From Falsiroseomonas sp. (GTDB taxonomy: Bacteria; Pseudomonadota; Alphaproteobacteria; Acetobacterales; Acetobacteraceae), in the NCBI RefSeq assembly GCF_030695085.1, contig NZ_JAUYTS010000177.1, forward strand, positions 1-32,490: 32,490 bases of DNA. The letters are read 5' to 3'. Both the position numbers and the translations under genes were made by a program. The notes below the pieces were generated by a model. The model did not search any database and was not told where the DNA came from. It saw only the letters and a program-made list of their open reading frames with translations. How positions within the stretch are numbered: the stretch's first letter is position 1; each line of letters starts with the position of its first letter. Below are positions 1-7,460 of the stretch, one piece after another.

Positions 1-136
1 GTAGCCGCCTACAACTTCGGCCGCCGACTGAAGACCCTGCGCGGACTCACGCCCTACGAGTTCATCTGCAAGCAGTGGACCGCAGAGCCACAGCGGTTCA
101 ACGCCAACCCGCTCCACCAAACGCCAGGACTAAACA
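1..136 (+). mobile_element. Right end of an IS481-family insertion sequence (left part outside window)
   Basis: The first 141 bases encode the C-terminus of an IS481-type transposase, so the window opens inside an insertion sequence. I place the element's end at the ACA at 134-136. Read inward on the other strand, this gives a terminus starting TGTTTAGTCCTGG, which fits the TGT...ACA ends usual for this family. The next six bases, TCTAGA, fit the NCTAGN target reported for Bordetella IS481. The left end and the matching target copy lie outside the window, so the boundary is inferred from one side only. Confidence 0.6.
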
Positions 137-141
137 TCTAG
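1..141 (+). CDS. IS481-family transposase, C-terminal fragment (5' end outside window)
   Basis: The first reading frame is open from base 1 and gives 46 residues before TAG at 139-141. The segment YNFGRRLKTLRGLTPYEF followed by a tryptophan and a PxHxxPGLN-like tail is typical of the C-terminus of IS481-family DDE integrase/transposases, just after the catalytic core. The catalytic DDE residues themselves are upstream of the window, so activity cannot be judged. The stop codon TAG lies in the inferred target sequence TCTAGA rather than in the element, so the flanking target appears to supply the termination codon. The gene converges with the exporter gene on the other strand, and the two stop codons share three bases of CTAG. 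Confidence 0.8.
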   Translation, partial: VAAYNFGRRLKTLRGLTPYEFICKQWTAEPQRFNANPLHQTPGLNI

Positions 142-142
142 A
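137..142. repeat. Putative IS481 target-site duplication, one copy (TCTAGA)
   Basis: TCTAGA directly follows the inferred ACA end of the insertion sequence and matches the NCTAGN target pattern known for IS481. CTAG is palindromic, so it gives a TAG stop to the transposase on plus and to the exporter gene on minus. Only one copy is visible; the other would sit left of the element, outside the window. Confidence 0.45.
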
Positions 143-1331
143 CGCGCTTCAGCACGAGATGTGCCGACAGGCCGGAGCATCCGGCCAGCGCGATCAGCAC
201 GCCCATGGCGAGCGCCGAGGTGCCGCCGAAGGCGCCGAGCACGGCGCCTGCCACGGCGCCGATGCCGAACTGGATGGTGCCCATCAGGGCCGAGGCGCTG
301 CCCGCCATCCGGCCCATCGGCGCCATCGCCAGGGCCGAGGCCAGCGGCAGCACCGAGCCCATGAAGGCAAGATACAGGAAGAACGCCGCCAGCAGCGGCA
401 GCAAACCGCCGTGCAGCACCGCGGCCGCCACGCCAAGCCCGGCCAGCGACAGCAGTGACAGCGCGCCCACCAGCAGCCTCGCGGGCTGCCGCCGGCGCAC
501 CAGCCGGGCGATGACCTGACTCGCCAGGATCAGCCCGAAGGCGTTGGCACCAAACGCCATGCCGTATTCCACCGGCCCCAGCCCATGCACCACCATCAGC
601 AGGTTCGGCGAGCCGACGAGATAGGCGAACAGTCCCGCCATCGGCAGCGCACCGGCCAGCGCATGCGCCAGGAAGCGGCGATCCTTCAGCAGGCTGAGAT
701 AGACCAGCATCACCTGACCCAGACCGTCCTGCCGCCGCTGCGCCACCGGCAGGCTTTCCGGCAGCCACCGGTACATCACCAGCAGCGCCATCGCGCCATA
801 GATCGCGAGCACCCAGAAAATGGCGCGCCAGCCGAGCCAGGCGAGCAGCCAGCCCCCTAGCATCGGCGCCAGGATCGGCGCCGCCCCCATCGCCAGCATC
901 AGCATGGACATCATGCGGACGGCGCCACGCTCATCGCACAGGTCGCGCACCACGGCGCGCGCCACCACCACGCCGACGCAGCCGCCCAGCGCCTGCGCCA
1001 GCCGCAGCCAGACCAGCGCCTCGGCCGAAGCCGCCAGCGCGCAACCGACCGAGGCGAGCGTGAACACCACCATGCCGAGGAACAGCGGCAGCCGTCGCCC
1101 CACCCGGTCCGATAGCGGGCCGTAGAAAAGCTGACCGGCCGCCATGCCGAGCAGGAACACCGCCAACGTACGCTGGATGGCGGCAGGGCTTGCGCCCAAT
1201 TCCGTGCCCATCGCCGGGAAGGCCGGCAGATACATGTCGATGCCGAGCGGCCCCAGGGCTGTCAGCGCGCCCAGCAAGGCGGCAAGGCGCCTGTAATGCT
1301 CCGGCATCCGGTGATCCGCCTTTGCTGCCAT
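138..1331 (-). CDS. Bcr/CflA-family multidrug efflux MFS transporter
   Basis: A 397-residue inner-membrane protein with about 12 hydrophobic segments, the normal size for the Bcr/CflA (DHA1) drug:proton antiporters. The first helix carries the family motif GIDMYLPAFPAM (about 30-41). The helix 2-3 loop has the MFS motif A, GPLSDRVGRR (71-80). An ARAVVRDL segment lies near 122-129, and the proline/glycine-rich motif C, GAAPILAPMLGG, lies near 148-159. Family members export bicyclomycin, chloramphenicol or sulfonamides; the substrate here cannot be told. A second in-frame ATG eight codons downstream is an equally possible start, since neither has a strong Shine-Dalgarno. The stop codon coincides with the IS481 target CTAG, and the protein seems intact. 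A hairpin-forming repeat lies just upstream of the start. Confidence 0.9.
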   Translation of the reverse strand: MAAKADHRMPEHYRRLAALLGALTALGPLGIDMYLPAFPAMGTELGASPAAIQRTLAVFLLGMAAGQLFYGPLSDRVGRRLPLFLGMVVFTLASVGCALAASAEALVWLRLAQALGGCVGVVVARAVVRDLCDERGAVRMMSMLMLAMGAAPILAPMLGGWLLAWLGWRAIFWVLAIYGAMALLVMYRWLPESLPVAQRRQDGLGQVMLVYLSLLKDRRFLAHALAGALPMAGLFAYLVGSPNLLMVVHGLGPVEYGMAFGANAFGLILASQVIARLVRRRQPARLLVGALSLLSLAGLGVAAAVLHGGLLPLLAAFFLYLAFMGSVLPLASALAMAPMGRMAGSASALMGTIQFGIGAVAGAVLGAFGGTSALAMGVLIALAGCSGLSAHLVLKRV

Positions 1332-1347
1332 GCAGCATTTCGCCTAA

Positions 1348-1387
1348 CCCCGCACGGCAACTGCGTCCAGTGCAGCGCGGTGCGGGG
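1348..1387 (-). promoter_or_regulatory. Inverted repeat in the leader of the exporter gene
   Basis: CCCCGCAC (1348-1355) and GTGCGGGG (1380-1387) form perfect 8-bp arms. Between them CTGC (1361-1364) and GCAG (1372-1375) can form an inner stem. The structure starts 17 bases upstream of the exporter ATG. It could be an mRNA leader hairpin or a regulator's operator. I see no regulator gene beside it, and in GC-rich DNA such arms also occur by chance. Confidence 0.3.
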
Positions 1388-1542
1388 CCGCCATGCGGCA
1401 CGGCGCCGTCTGCGCCGACTTAGCCCAGGAAAGCGGCACCCCGCCTGGGTGGTGACGAGGTTGCGCCCAGTGCGGAGGCATGTGTAGCCTTCCACTCGCG
1501 TAGCCCCGGTAAAGGCGGCACGCGGGGGGACGGGATTAGAAT

Positions 1543-2589
<1,047 letters not shown>

Positions 2590-2625
2590 CGCCAAGAAAA
2601 CACAAACAGGAGGAAACAAAGAAAA

Positions 2626-3975
2626 ATGGCACATCTCATCACCCGTCGTGCGGCACTCGCGCTAAGCGGTGCCGCGGTCGTCGCAGGCCAGGCCGCCGCG
2701 CAGGGCAGCAGCCCGCGCGCCAGCGCCATCCCGACCCAGGCCGCCACCCCGCCCAACCTGCCCATCGAGCGCGGCGCCACGCTGCGGATGCTGCGCCCGG
2801 TGCGCTTCGTGCAGCCGGATGAGGAAGTGTTCCGCGCCAATTGCGCGCGCTTCACGCAGCAGACCGGCGTCGAGGTCCGCGTGGATTTCGTGGGGTGGGA
2901 GGACATCACCCAGCAGACCGCCGTCACCGCCAATACCGGCGCCGGGCCCGACCTGATCATTGGCTTCAACGAGGCGCCGCACATCTATTCCGACAAGCTG
3001 GTCGAGCTGACGGATGTGGCCGCCTATATCGGCCAGAAATACGGTGGCTGGAAGGCGATGGCGCAACGCTACGGCAAGCGCGCCAACAGCGAGGATTGGC
3101 TCGGCCTGCCCTTCGGCGCATCGGGCGGCCCGCTGGTGTGGCGGAAATCCTCGGTCAATGCAGCGGGCTTCGAAAAGCCGCCCGAGGACCATGCGAGCTT
3201 CCTGCGCCTGTGCCAGGCACTGAAAGCCGCCGGCAAGCCGGCCGGCTTCGCGCTGGGCAATGCGGTGGGCGACGGCAACGGCTTCGCGCAGTGGCTGGTC
3301 TGGTCCTTCGGCGGCTATCTGGTGGATGAGAACAACGAGGTCGCGATCAACAGCCGCGAGACCATCGCCTCCCTCGAATACCTGAAGGAGCTCTACGCCA
3401 CCTTCATCCCTGGCACGATCGCCTGGGGCGACATCAGCAACAACCGCGCCTACTCCGCCGGCGAATGCCACCTGACGGCGAATGGCGTGTCGCTGTACTT
3501 CTCGCTGAAGAACGACCCGGCGATGCGGGCGATCGCCGATGACACGGAACACTCACTGCTGCCGAAGGGGCTGGCCGCGACCTCGCCGATGGCGGGGCTG
3601 ACCTTGAACGCCATGGTGTTCAAGCACAGCCGCTTCCCGAATGCGTCGAAGGCGCTGCTCGCCTTCCTGCTGGAGACGGAGCAGTACGATCCGTGGCTGC
3701 AGGCCAATCTCGGCTACTGGTCGCAGCCGCTGAACGCCTATTCCAACAGCGCCGTGTGGGATTCGGATCCGAAGGTCTCGGTGTTCCGGGGCGTGATGGA
3801 TACGACCTTCTACGCTGGCTACAAGGGGCCGATCAGCCAGGCCTCGGCGGCGGCGAATGCGGATTACGTCATGGTGCAGATGTGCGCCTCCGTCGCATCC
3901 GGCCAGGCCACGCCGCAGCAGGCGGCCGCCGAAGCCGAACGCCGCGCCCGCCGCTTCTTCCGCGCCCGCCGCTAG
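2626..3975 (+). CDS. Extracellular solute-binding protein of a carbohydrate-type ABC importer
   Basis: A 449-residue family 1 periplasmic binding protein that captures the substrate and delivers it to the permeases encoded downstream. The N-terminus has a twin-arginine-like signal (TRRAALAL at 6-13), a hydrophobic stretch and a likely cleavage site after the alanines near 24-26, so Tat export is plausible but not certain. The mature part reads like the MalE/UgpB fold, for example the segment TGVEVRVDFVGWEDITQQ, the GPDLIIGFNEAP hinge region and YSAGECHLTANG. A strong ribosome site (AGGAGG) lies about 12 bases before the ATG. The last residues are rich in Ala and Arg. A strong hairpin follows the stop, which fits higher expression of the binding protein than of the permeases. 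The substrate is not identifiable. Confidence 0.9.
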   Translation: MAHLITRRAALALSGAAVVAGQAAAQGSSPRASAIPTQAATPPNLPIERGATLRMLRPVRFVQPDEEVFRANCARFTQQTGVEVRVDFVGWEDITQQTAVTANTGAGPDLIIGFNEAPHIYSDKLVELTDVAAYIGQKYGGWKAMAQRYGKRANSEDWLGLPFGASGGPLVWRKSSVNAAGFEKPPEDHASFLRLCQALKAAGKPAGFALGNAVGDGNGFAQWLVWSFGGYLVDENNEVAINSRETIASLEYLKELYATFIPGTIAWGDISNNRAYSAGECHLTANGVSLYFSLKNDPAMRAIADDTEHSLLPKGLAATSPMAGLTLNAMVFKHSRFPNASKALLAFLLETEQYDPWLQANLGYWSQPLNAYSNSAVWDSDPKVSVFRGVMDTTFYAGYKGPISQASAAANADYVMVQMCASVASGQATPQQAAAEAERRARRFFRARR

Positions 3976-3984
3976 CCTGAACCC

Positions 3985-4011
3985 GCGGCGCCCGCATCAC
4001 GCGGGCGCCGC
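3985..4011 (+). terminator. Intercistronic hairpin between binding protein and permease genes
   Basis: GCGGCGCCCGC (3985-3995) and GCGGGCGCCGC (4001-4011) form a perfect 11-bp stem with the 5-base loop ATCAC, followed by a pyrimidine-rich TTCCCTTT. It lies in the 57-base gap after the binding-protein stop. In ABC importer operons such structures commonly act as partial terminators or 3'-end stabilisers that raise binding-protein mRNA relative to permease mRNA. The T-run is imperfect, so attenuation is more likely than full termination. Confidence 0.6.
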
Positions 4012-4032
4012 TTCCCTTTCCAGGAAATTCCC

Positions 4033-4992
4033 ATGTCCGCGACAACCGCCGCGCCGGTCTGGACCAAGATGCGCCCGAAACAGGGCGCGCTCTCGCGGCT
4101 GTTCGACTGGAAGCCGTTTCTTGCCTTCGTCTGCCTGCTGCCCGCCGTCGGGCTGCTGATGACCTTCCTGACCTATCCGCTTGGGCTCGGCATCTGGCTG
4201 GCCTTCACCGATACGACGATCGGTCGGGAGGGGATCTGGGTCGGGCTGGAGAACTTCATCTGGCTGATGGATGACCCGATCTTCTGGAGCGCCGTGTTCT
4301 TCAGCGTGTTCTACACGGGCGTCGCGACGATCGGGAAATTCGCGCTCGGACTGTGGCTGGCGCTGCTGCTGAACCAGCATGTGCCGTTCAAATCCATGCT
4401 GCGCGCCATCATCCTGCTGCCCTGGATCGTGCCGACCGTGCTGTCCGCCATCGCCTTCTGGTGGATCTACGACCCGCAATTCTCGATCATCTCCTATCTC
4501 TTCGTGGATGTGCTGGGCTGGCGCGACCAGAATATCGACTTCATCAACACCGCCTGGCCGGCGCGCTGGTCACTGATCGCCGCCAATATCTGGCGCGGCA
4601 TCCCCTTCGTGGCGATCACCCTGCTGGCTGGGCTGCAGACCATCCCGCCCTCACTGTATGAGGCGGCGCTGCTGGACGGGGCGAGTGGCTGGCAGCGGTT
4701 CCGCTACATCACCTTCCCGATGCTGCTGCCGATCCTGGCCATCGTGATGACCTTCTCCATCATCTTCACCTTCACCGACTTCCAGCTGGTCTACGCGATC
4801 ACGCGCGGCGGGCCGGTGAATTCGACACATCTGTTGGCCACACTGGCGTTCCAGCGCGGCATCCAGGGCGGGCAATTGGGCGAGGGTGCGGCGATCGCCG
4901 TCTCCATGATCCCGTTCCTCGTCTTCGCCACGCTGTTCAGCTACTACGGCCTGGCACGGCGCAAGTGGCAGCAGGGAGAGGGCAATGACTGA
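4033..4992 (+). CDS. ABC transporter permease, MalF/UgpA type
   Basis: A 319-residue inner-membrane subunit of the importer. After a polar N-terminus of about 30 residues there are about six transmembrane segments, starting with LAFVCLLPAVGLLMTFL. The cytoplasmic EAA loop that docks on the ATPase is visible near residue 209, YEAALLDGASGWQRF, with the conserved glycine. AGGAAA before the ATG serves as ribosome site. The gene overlaps the next permease gene by 8 bases, so translation of the two is probably coupled and they form a heterodimeric channel. Sequence style (PWIVPTVLSAIAFWWIYDP) is typical of sugar-type permeases of alphaproteobacteria. Confidence 0.92.
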   Translation: MSATTAAPVWTKMRPKQGALSRLFDWKPFLAFVCLLPAVGLLMTFLTYPLGLGIWLAFTDTTIGREGIWVGLENFIWLMDDPIFWSAVFFSVFYTGVATIGKFALGLWLALLLNQHVPFKSMLRAIILLPWIVPTVLSAIAFWWIYDPQFSIISYLFVDVLGWRDQNIDFINTAWPARWSLIAANIWRGIPFVAITLLAGLQTIPPSLYEAALLDGASGWQRFRYITFPMLLPILAIVMTFSIIFTFTDFQLVYAITRGGPVNSTHLLATLAFQRGIQGGQLGEGAAIAVSMIPFLVFATLFSYYGLARRKWQQGEGND

Positions 4993-5896
4993 GGCCGCCG
5001 TGAACGCCCCCGAGGCGAAGTCCACCAACACATCCTCGGCGCAGCTGGAGACGATGGCCTGGGACAGCAAGTCCCGCCGCTTCGTGCTGCTCTATCTGCC
5101 GCTGTGCTGCTTCCTCATCATCCTGCTTTTCCCCTTCTACTGGATGACGGTGACGGCGTTCAAACCGAATGCCGAGCTGTACAACTTCGCCGAGCACAAC
5201 CCGTTCTGGATCACCTCGCCGACGCTGGACCACATCCGGATGCTGCTGTTCGAGACGGCCTATCCGAGGTGGCTGTGGACGACGATGCTGGTTTCCGTCT
5301 GCGCCACCGTCCTGTCGCTGTTCGCCAGCGTGCTGGCCGCCTATGCCATCCAGCGGCTGCGCTTCAAGGGCAGCCAGTATGTCGGGCTGGCGATCTACCT
5401 GGCCTACCTGGTGCCGCCGTCGATCCTGTTCATCCCGCTGGCCACCATGGTGTTCCAGCTCGGCCTGTTCGACACGCCCTTCGCGCTGATCCTGACCTAC
5501 CCGACCTTCCTGATCCCGTTCTGCACCTGGCTGCTGATTGGCTACTTCAAATCCATCCCCTTCGAGCTGGAGGAATGCGCGCTGATCGATGGCGCGACGC
5601 GGGTGCAGATCCTGTGGCAGATCACGCTGCCGCTGGCGGTGCCCGGGCTGATCTCCGCCGGTATCTTCAGCTTCACCCTGTCGTGGAACGAGTTCATCTA
5701 CGCGCTGGCCTTCATCCAGAGCAGCGAGAACAAGACCGTGCCGGTGGCGATCCTGACGGAGCTGGTGACGGGTGACGTGTATCAGTGGGGCGCCTTGATG
5801 GCGGGGTCGCTGCTGGGGTCCCTGCCCGTCGCGATTTTCTATTCGTTCTTCGTGGACTACTACGTTTCGTCCCTGACCGGGGCCGTGAAGGAGTAG
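4985..5896 (+). CDS. ABC transporter permease, MalG/UgpE type
   Basis: The second, 303-residue permease of the importer. It has a polar N-terminus of about 35 residues, then about six membrane segments beginning with LLYLPLCCFLIILLFPFYW. The EAA-type loop ELEECALIDGATRVQILW lies near residue 195, with the usual Ala replaced by Cys. The segment PFYWMTVTAFKPNAELY is typical of MalG-like subunits. Its ATG sits inside the end of the preceding permease gene with GGGAGAGGG just upstream, a clear case for coupled translation. It closes the importer operon; a hairpin lies in the 57 bases before the reductase gene. Confidence 0.92.
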   Translation: MTEAAVNAPEAKSTNTSSAQLETMAWDSKSRRFVLLYLPLCCFLIILLFPFYWMTVTAFKPNAELYNFAEHNPFWITSPTLDHIRMLLFETAYPRWLWTTMLVSVCATVLSLFASVLAAYAIQRLRFKGSQYVGLAIYLAYLVPPSILFIPLATMVFQLGLFDTPFALILTYPTFLIPFCTWLLIGYFKSIPFELEECALIDGATRVQILWQITLPLAVPGLISAGIFSFTLSWNEFIYALAFIQSSENKTVPVAILTELVTGDVYQWGALMAGSLLGSLPVAIFYSFFVDYYVSSLTGAVKE

Positions 5897-5913
5897 GCCC
5901 GGAACTGACTGGG

Positions 5914-5942
5914 CGGAGGGGCGCTTGGTGCAAGCCCCTCCG
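5914..5942 (+). promoter_or_regulatory. Hairpin between permease and reductase genes, touching the ribosome site
   Basis: CGGAGGG (5914-5920) pairs with CCCTCCG (5936-5942). After a two-base bulge GCTTG (5923-5927) pairs with CAAGC (5931-5935) around a GTG loop. No T-run follows, so it is a poor intrinsic terminator. The 3' arm ends on the first G of GGAG (5942-5945), the likely ribosome site for the ATG at 5954, so folding could limit translation of the reductase. Confidence 0.4.
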
Positions 5943-5953
5943 GAGTTGCCGCC

Positions 5954-6574
5954 ATGCCGCTCAAGGCCATCGCCCTCAACTGCACGCTGAAATCCTACGC
6001 CAGCGAGACGTCCTCCACCGATGCCATGCTTGCGGTCGTCAACGCTGCCTTCGTGAAGCAGGGCGTGCTGGTCACCGAGACGGTCCGTGTCGCCGCGCTG
6101 AACATCAAGCCGGGCGTCACCTCGGATGAAGGCCCAGGCGATGACTGGCCGGCGCTAAGAACGAAGATCCTGGCCTGCGACATCCTGATCTTCGGCGGCC
6201 CCATCTGGCTCGGCGGTCCGAGCAGCGTCGCGAGGCGTGTGCTGGAGCGGATGGACGCCTTCATCTCCGAGACCGACGATAAGGGCCGCATGCCGAGCTA
6301 CGGCAAGGTCGCCGTCACCGCCATCGTCGGCAATGAGGACGGCGCGCATGCCTCCGCCGCGCAGATTTACCAGGCGCTGGCCGATGTCGGCTGGACCATC
6401 CCGCCCTCGGCCAGTTGCTACTGGGTCGGAGAAGCGATGGGGGCGGTCGACTTCAAGGACCTGAACCCGGTGCCGGAAAAGACGCAGCAGACCGCCGCCA
6501 TGATGGCCGCCACCGCGGCGCATCTGGCCGGGCTGCTGCAGGCCGCGCCCTATCCGGGGCAGCCCGAGGACTGA
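5954..6574 (+). CDS. Flavodoxin-family NAD(P)H-dependent oxidoreductase (FMN reductase type)
   Basis: A 206-residue cytoplasmic protein with a flavodoxin-like fold. The N-terminal strand and phosphate loop LNCTLKSYASETSSTDAML (8-26) match the FMN-binding start of the NADPH-dependent FMN reductase family. DILIFGGPIWLGGPSS near 75-90 is the second FMN-contact loop, and AVTAIVGNEDGAH near 120-132 the third. Members reduce FMN, quinones, azo compounds or nitro compounds with NAD(P)H; the substrate here is unknown. It follows the importer operon in the same direction after a 57-base gap with a hairpin, and converges on the dehydrogenase gene with only 4 bases between stops. Co-transcription with the importer is likely, but a metabolic link is only an inference. 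Confidence 0.8.
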   Translation: MPLKAIALNCTLKSYASETSSTDAMLAVVNAAFVKQGVLVTETVRVAALNIKPGVTSDEGPGDDWPALRTKILACDILIFGGPIWLGGPSSVARRVLERMDAFISETDDKGRMPSYGKVAVTAIVGNEDGAHASAAQIYQALADVGWTIPPSASCYWVGEAMGAVDFKDLNPVPEKTQQTAAMMAATAAHLAGLLQAAPYPGQPED

Positions 6575-6578
6575 GCCG

Positions 6579-7340
6579 CTACAGCTTCTGGTTCAGCGCA
6601 GCGACGTAGCTGCGGTTATGCGTCGGCGTGATCCAGACCTCGTTGATCGTCACATGCTTCGGCAGGCAGGCGATGTAGCGGACCAGGTCGCCGACATCCT
6701 CGGACTGCACCATCTTCGCGCGCTCCTCCGTACTGACCGGGTTGGGGCGCTTGTCGAGGATCGGGGTGGCCACCTCCCCCGGCAGCAGCGCGCAGCTGCG
6801 GATGCCGTTGACGCATTCCTCCATGTTGATGGTGTGGCTCATCGCCACCACGCCGTGCTTCGCGGCCGTGTAGCCGGCGCCCGAGAGCATGGAGATGTTG
6901 CGCCCGGCCATGGAGGCGGTGTGGATCAGCACGCCATCCTTCTGCGGCCGCATCAGCGGCAGCGCCACCGTCACCGCATAGAAGGCGGAGGCGAGGTTGC
7001 CGCGCACCAGTTCATCCACCCCATCCGTATCCAGCACCGCCCAGCGCCGCGCCTGGATGTTCAGCCCGGCATTGTTCACCAGGATATCGAGCCGCCCGAA
7101 TTTCTGTGCCAGGAAGGCGCCCAGGGCCTTCACCGCCGTCGCATCCATCATGTCCGCCGGCTGGACATGCGCCTTGCCGCCCTTCGCGGTGATGCGCGCG
7201 GCCACATCCTGAAGCGGCGCGCTGCGACGGCCGGTGAGCACCAGCTCCGCGCCTTCCTCCGCCAGCGCCAGGGCCGCAGCCTCGCCGATGCCGCTGCCAG
7301 CCCCCGTCACCCACGCCACCTTGCCTTGCAAACGCGCCAT
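6579..7340 (-). CDS. Short-chain dehydrogenase/reductase (SDR)
   Basis: A 253-residue classical SDR with a Rossmann fold. It has the cofactor motif TGAGSGIG (12-19), NNAG (89-92), the catalytic Ser143, and Tyr157 with Lys161 (YTAAK). The GRR after the second strand (37-39) suggests a preference for NADP(H). I chose the ATG at 7338-7340 because GGGAGAAG lies directly upstream and the family's usual beginning follows; the longer frame upstream is the antisense shadow of the next gene. The C-terminal part (INEVWITPTHNRSY) resembles SDR proteins annotated as acting on small hydroxy acids or serine-like substrates. It is divergent from the hydroxyacid dehydrogenase gene across 120 bases, so the two may share control. 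The substrate is not identified. Confidence 0.88.
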   Translation of the reverse strand: MARLQGKVAWVTGAGSGIGEAAALALAEEGAELVLTGRRSAPLQDVAARITAKGGKAHVQPADMMDATAVKALGAFLAQKFGRLDILVNNAGLNIQARRWAVLDTDGVDELVRGNLASAFYAVTVALPLMRPQKDGVLIHTASMAGRNISMLSGAGYTAAKHGVVAMSHTINMEECVNGIRSCALLPGEVATPILDKRPNPVSTEERAKMVQSEDVGDLVRYIACLPKHVTINEVWITPTHNRSYVAALNQKL

Positions 7341-7387
7341 CTTCGCTTCTCCCTTGCTGTCATCACAGGTTAGCAGCGCCCCAGGCG

Positions 7388-7413
7388 CTTGTCGGCCCCC
7401 CACCTTGTCGGCC
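7388..7413. promoter_or_regulatory. Direct repeat in the divergent SDR/hydroxyacid dehydrogenase promoter region
   Basis: CTTGTCGGCC occurs twice, at 7388-7397 and 7404-7413, with starts 16 bases apart, in the 120-base gap between two divergent genes. Such placement suits a regulator binding in tandem, or a duplicated promoter element. I see no clear -10 boxes next to the copies. Confidence 0.3.
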
Positions 7414-7460
7414 GGCAGCAACGCATGCGAGCCTGCACCCAACCAAAGGGGAAACACAGC

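Noticed and set aside
1461..1489. Possible sigma-70 promoter for the ABC importer operon (TTGCGC near 1461)
   Set aside because: No acceptable -10 box lies 16-18 bases downstream; the match is no better than chance.
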